This document shows positions 58,666-64,000 of a stretch of DNA of 64,000 bases, piece after piece; position 1 is the first letter of the stretch; the number at the start of each line of letters is the position of its first letter. The notes under the pieces were generated by a model, which was not told where the DNA came from, searched no databases, and saw only the letters and a program-made list of their open reading frames with translations. Where the stretch lies: contig CM035227.1 in the NCBI GenBank assembly GCA_020226215.1, forward strand, positions 1,605,343 through 1,669,342, given 5' to 3'. Position numbers and translations under genes: made by a program. The DNA is from Sindora glabra (taxonomy: Eukaryota > Streptophyta > Magnoliopsida > Fabales > Fabaceae).

Positions 58666-61600
58666 TTACCGATAATTCCTGTAAAGCGGTGTATACATGC
58701 AACTCTCAGCATACTTGACAAGATTCTCCGGACGAGGGAGGCGTGTAGCCAATCCTACAACGTGAAAAAAAAAATTATATGAAATGGGAGTAAGAAAGCA
58801 AATTCATGCATGACAACTCAGGGACTCTGAAGGAAGCACAAAAACACAATTCATCATTGCATACCAAGCTCATATGCCTTGGCAGCAACATTAGCAGCGA
58901 TATTAGCTGATATTTTCCTGATATCAGAGAATGGTGGGTATATCAACCTCTTTTTGTAGTCATCCTCTGTCACTTGCTTAGCCAATGCTTCAGCTGTACA
59001 AAGCCATCACAAGATTGTTTCAACGTTAAAGTCTCTGGTCATTTTCACAACATCTTGAGCTATTGTTAAATGTTTAAGCGTCAGGCTTCTTCTAAAGATT
59101 AAAATGAAATGCACAGAGTTACCCATAAAGATGAAGAAGAAAAGAGCAAAACATAAAATACTCATGATGCATATCATCATGAATTTGTCACCCACTTACA
59201 GGCTGCCAGAAGCATGTCATCATGTACACGGATTGCACCTGAGATTACTAATCCCAAACCAAAGCCCGGGAAAATGTAGGCATTGTTGGCCTGAATTGAC
59301 CACAGGAGCACAGATATGGTTTTTTGTGTATACCCAAGTGAAAGAGAATCAATCATCATGAATAGAAAAGAGGTCTCCAAACCTGGCCAGAATAGTAAAC
59401 TTTGCCCTTATATTCAACAGGATCAAATGGACTCCCACTAGCAAAAATTGCACGACCCTAAATTTTGTAAACAAACAAAAAAAAAAAAAATCATAAGTAG
59501 TTATAGCAGTAATTTTGAAAGTATGAAGCTTCATCTACAAAGAAGAATCCTCAAACAAGCAAAACAGAGATGGTTATCTGTTGTCTTACCTCGCTCCATG
59601 CATATGCTTGTTCGGCTGTACACTCAGACTGTGAAGTTGGATTGGAGAGAGCCATAATGAGAGGTTTCTGTAGGCCATATACTCAGAATTCAGTTACAGT
59701 TTAGGATACTGAATATATAAATATACACACTCTCAAGCACCAAGAGAGAGTTTGAGAGATATTACATCATTAAATGAAGTTATAGCCTCAATTACTTCCT
59801 TAGTAAACGTTTGCCCCACTCCCGATGATCCAATAAGTACTGTGGGCTTAATTGCCTGAAAATTTTAGCTCTGTAAGGACCATAATTATCCAAAAACAAT
59901 CCATTGCAAGCCGCAATCAGATAAATTTCACACCTTAACAGCATCTAAGAGAGTGTTAACAGGTTCATGTTCATGAGCCCAAGGCTTCTTGAAGTGTTGA
60001 AGTGAGTTCTTTCGTGAACTAACAATCAAACCCTGTAAGTGATAAAGAAAGAAACATAGAAAATGAACAAAACTAAAAGTAATGAAACAAACGAATGGAT
60101 AAAATAAACTTCTTCCAAAGGAGCTTGATCAAGCTCTCTACTACCTTTGAGTCTACCAGCCATATTTTCTTGCGACTATCTTCCAATGGTGCCTTTGTCT
60201 ATAAATAGAAAAACGTTGTGGGTTATCATTGACGGTTCATTAGGGGAAAAAATGTGAAAGCAATATGCCATAAAATAATCCACCTGCTTCGACATCTCAA
60301 GAGCTATTAACTCTGCTATACCAGTTCCAGCCTGCAAGCATGACAAGAGATCAGTTAGACAAAATCCAGTTGTTTAGAATTATGCAGGTAACATGATTGT
60401 GCATGCAATATCCACAAAATGAAAGGAGAAGGAATCCTCTTAGTAGAAAGAAACATTGAAAATGATTCATAAAGGAATTATGAAAAGAAAGTGTTGTACT
60501 TCTCCAGCACCAAGGAACAAGAATGTGTGATCAGCCAGACTTCCACCAAGTAGCTTCAGTGCTGCAACTACCCCAGAAAGAACAACAGAAGCAGTTCCCT
60601 AAACATGACGAAGCTTTGAATTAGAACACTACAGATTTCCATGAATAAAGACTAGACTTCAAGCACACTGATACCTGAATATCGTCATTGAAAACGAGAT
60701 GTGTTGTACCATACTTAGCAAGCAACTCAAAGGCATTGTGATTTGCAAAATCTTCAAACTACATATTCCAGTTCGAACCATGAGACACAAGAAATTAATG
60801 AATGATCATAAATCATGCATGAAATCCCATTAAGCTGCAACCTGTATAAGAACTTTCTCTCCATAATTTTGCTTGACAGCACACATGAACTCGTGCAGAA
60901 GCTCAGAATATTCCTGAGAAGAAAAAGAGTAAGATAAATGATCCACTTGCCAAAATATATTTCAAATAATCTTGGGTAAGGCATATATGTTACACAAACC
61001 TGCCCAGTTGCCCTCTTCTGTCTAAGCCCAATGTAGAACTCATTGTTCAGTAGTTGCTGGTTGTTTGTCCCCACATCAATTGTGATAGGTAAACACTAGC
61101 CAACAGAAGAAGCAAGCAATAGTTTGAAAATGGAAAGTATAAATCATATGATAAGAACAAAACAAGCAGCAATAGTTGGAAAATGCCTTACTGCTGAAGG
61201 ACGAAGTCCTCCAAGTGCAGTGTACAAAGCCAATTTACCAACAGGAATTCCCATTCCCTGCAACACATCCAAAATTATCATGTGAAGGTCTACCCATCTT
61301 ACAGTTACCATGACCATATCATGACTTGTCTGATATTATTGTAAGCAACAAATATGATTCTCCCACCAGATATACCTGACATCCTAGATCCCCAAGTCCC
61401 AAAATCCGTTCTCCATCAGTTACGACAATGACTTGAATACTCCTCTCAGGCCAGTTTTTTAGAACCTCAAGGATCTTACCCCTGCAAAAGGCCAAATGCT
61501 CTATAATGATTCATCCTATGTAACTCAGATTGTATATAAGCAAGGGCAAACTGAAGTCTATACTTCTCTTTCAAACTTATGTAAAGACCCTGAGGACGCC

Positions 61601-62850
61601 TGAAGATGCTCCCATATTTCTGGCAAGCCTCACCAACAGTAGGAGTATATACAACTGGGAGCAATTCCTCAACATTATCGATGAGAAGTTTGTAAAACAG
61701 TCTCTCATTCCTCTCCTGTAACCAAAATAACATTCAGCGTTACTGTTCACATCATTGTTTCATGTAAGGAATATGCCAATTGTCACAAGACTCATACTTG
61801 CAACTAACCACATGCTTGTTCCATATATTGCGAATTGTAAGACAGCCTTAGAAAAGTCATAAATTAGACAAACCCAAGTCTGAATCCTAAGATTTTATGA
61901 GAACCGATTTCATGACTGTGTGTAATGTAACCATACTTAGGCAAAACACCCACCTGAAGGTCCATCATAGCCATATACTTTTGCAAGGGAACCTCATATT
62001 GTCTAATGTTGTTCATCAACTTCTTCTCCTGAGGAGATCAGAGAAGAGAAAAACCCAAAAAGGCAAATGAGAAGAGTGTAGAGAAAAAAAAAATGAAGAG
62101 ACTAAATTTACAGACTAAAAAAGGAAAAAAAGTGAAATTGAAGGTGATTTTGAATGAAAACCTGAAGTTGTTGGGAGCTAACAGTGGGAGGTAGGAGTCC
62201 ACGCAAATAGTGAGCATCCCTCTCTTTCTCAGTGAAAGCAAGCCCTTTGTTGTACTGAGGATCCCTTAGCAAAGAGTACCCACTGCAACACAATATTACA
62301 AAAAACAGTCACACTTTCTTTTAAAGTTATTTTATGATCCCTGCTATTCATGTGCACTGCAGTTACTTTTCTGCATTTTGTCCTCCTTTGAAGCCCCCCT
62401 ACCACCCTCTTCTCCATAGGAATATGGAAAACACATTGAAAAGATAGTCTACTAATTTGTAATAAGTGAGAAATAACGGGTTTCCCCCAAGATTCTGACA
62501 AATTCAGGTTATGAAAAGAGGAAAGAAGGTGAACTGAACTCGGTCGGAAGAAAGACTCATGATCAGATCAAGCATAAAAATTAGCATAGCAATCGCATAG
62601 TTCAGCACCACTGATTAAACGCTCGAAGCTCAAGTATAGAGTTAAAGAACAAACAAAAATTAAAGGAGTCTAACACTTTTTGTGTGTCTAACTCTAACCT
62701 GGCAACTGAGAAAGTCCATGGCGTGACAAGTTGGTCCTCGGTGGCGCGATCTTCCCCATAAATGTCCTCAACACCACCGCTGACGGTGGACCTGGGGCTG
62801 AGGTCCAGCACGGACTCTCCATCTCGCATAGGCTTCATTATGCTCTCCAT
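58666..62850 (-). CDS. NADP-ME: NADP-dependent malic enzyme, cytosolic type, 19 exons
   Basis: Exons, 5' to 3' on the minus strand: 62850-62699, 62282-62162, 62028-61954, 61715-61564, 61481-61376, 61257-61192, 61095-61000, 60913-60842, 60758-60675, 60598-60500, 60331-60284, 60198-60145, 60032-59934, 59855-59766, 59667-59590, 59457-59383, 59290-59200, 58993-58865, 58754-58666. All are GT-AG with matching phase, giving 591 residues, the usual length of the eudicot cytosolic enzyme. It converts malate and NADP to pyruvate, CO2 and NADPH (EC 1.1.1.40). Landmarks are catalytic Y139 (VVYTPTVGEACQ), K210 (GMGIPVGK), metal ligands in FEDFANHNAF (E282, D283) and FNDDIQ, and the dinucleotide motifs GLGDLG and FLGAGEAGTGIAE. 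The protein starts MESIMKPMRDGES with no transit peptide. The frame is open upstream to 62958 but has no earlier ATG there. Confidence 0.96.
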
Positions 62851-64000
62851 CCTCTCAGTTCCTTCTTCAACACCACCTCTGTTATGACAATTTAGACTTC
62901 CACCCGCTGCTACTCTGTGAATTGTCAAAGTAGCCAGAGAAACTCGGCAATTTAGCAAAAGAAAAATCTACAACCCAATTCCACTTGTTCACATGCCACC
63001 GCAATAATAATTGATTAAAAAACGTAAGTCAAGGAGATATTATTGAGCAGGCTGGCTGTCCTCCTTAATTTAAGTGACAACACCACTTGGACTGTTCTCC
63101 AATCATATGGATAATATCCTATCCTATACTGTTTGTTAATGATTAAGATATTAATAATTAAATTATTAAATTTTATTTATTTATACATTATGATTAAAAT
63201 TTAACAATAAGATTATCAGTCCACCACAATCTCTCTTCATATTTATGTTCTTCCATTGTTATTTGCGTGGGCGGAGGAAGTCGAGATCAAAGTCTCTGCT
63301 TCCATAAAAAAGAGGAAATAAAAAGAAATAACCTTTATCGTTAAAGTGGACTCATTAAAAGGGAAATAATAACTCCACTAAAATAAAGAAGATAGAGTGA
63401 TAAATGTGAAATGAAAAGGATAGATTGTTTGTCTCTGCTCGGCGCTAAAAACGAGAAGTGGGGAAGAGGAAGGTGGAGGTTCCGTATCCGTAGTTTCGTT
63501 TTCAGTTCGGTGGCAGGCAGACGACTGTTAGAATGGTTACTTGTTCTTAGGATATTCTTGGACGTGTTTCCTCAAGACACGGATGCTGTGTCAGTGTCGA
63601 TTCACAAGAGACGGAGGAAATATTTTAAAGATACCGAAGAAAATATTCATATTCGTTAGCAGGCAAAATAAACGAGTTCACCAGCCTTTCGAGAGCCTCT
63701 CACGCCTTACCCAATTTATCTTTCTGATTATATAATTCGAGGAGGATCTGCTATCGATGTAAATTGAAAAGATTTATACTAAAATTAAATTGATGAGATC
63801 AATTTATTTTAAGTTAATTTTTATATTATATGTAATCTATTTTTTTTTCTCTCTCTCTCTTTTTCTAAATCATAAATATATTGGAGGTCTATTTTAATTA
63901 ATAAGATAGGAGATAATTTATGCCTCCCTCCTACAAATATATTTTAATAAATAAAATATTAAATTAAAAGGTGAAGTAAATTATATTAATTACATATATT
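62851..64000 (-). promoter_or_regulatory. promoter and leader region of the malic enzyme gene
   Basis: The leader probably begins near 62960-63060. Upstream is AT-rich up to about 63230, then GC-richer (63240-63700), then AT-rich with a CT-rich run near 63846-63870. An 82-codon plus-strand frame at 63411-63659 shows no domain, and I do not call it a gene. No regulatory motif was assigned with confidence. Confidence 0.35.

Noticed and set aside
62851..62958. N-terminal extension of the malic enzyme that might be a plastid transit peptide
   Set aside because: The open frame begins at TTG, not ATG, and the first ATG gives the standard cytosolic MES start.
63411..63659. 82-codon plus-strand frame upstream of the malic enzyme
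   Set aside because: No domain, no splice support, and it lies in the likely promoter region.

Overview
The window is plant nuclear DNA, most likely from a eudicot and probably a woody one. It is strongly AT-rich. The genes are split by many GT-AG introns, and transposon remains fill the space between them. The three convincing host genes all have their best-remembered relatives in eudicots. There is no sign of bacterial or organellar gene organisation.

Layout. Positions 1-8600 are AT-rich and hold no gene; they contain a CACTA-like repeat region (about 3.1-5.9 kb) and three diverged 190-bp tandem copies (6751-7240). About 8.68-15.26 kb is a decayed PIF/Harbinger transposon carrying a broken DDE transposase and a broken Myb/SANT-like partner gene in the same orientation. 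A 146-bp hAT-type MITE with perfect 8-bp target duplications lies at 17230-17375. A Helitron helicase fragment lies at 19.1-19.45 kb, followed by LTR-like debris to about 22.8 kb. At 25.7-27.4 kb is a tandem array of about 13 variable units built around short hairpins. From 30185 to 38842 is a complete Ty1/copia retrotransposon on the minus strand: two 1444-bp LTRs differing at 4 sites, a matching 5-bp target duplication, a primer binding site, a polypurine tract and one unbroken 1319-codon Gag-Pol frame. A 111-residue RING-H2 gene is at 43.2 kb. A 6.27-kb Mutator-like element (46428-52695) has about 140-bp terminal inverted repeats and a perfect 9-bp target duplication; its transposase is dead and a GRF-type zinc-finger remnant is convergent to it.

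The right-hand 11 kb is the gene-rich part. An 11-exon 2-oxoglutarate/Fe(II) oxygenase gene (plus strand, 331 residues) and a 19-exon cytosolic-type NADP-malic enzyme gene (minus strand, 591 residues) are convergent. A 1351-bp solo LTR with a perfect 5-bp target duplication sits between their 3' ends.

All reading frames, splice sites and repeat boundaries were worked out by hand. No database search was run, so family names rest on motif recognition. The host genes do not form an obvious pathway. The coherent story is layered transposition: old PIF/Harbinger, Helitron and Mutator remnants, solo LTRs, and one very recent copia insertion.
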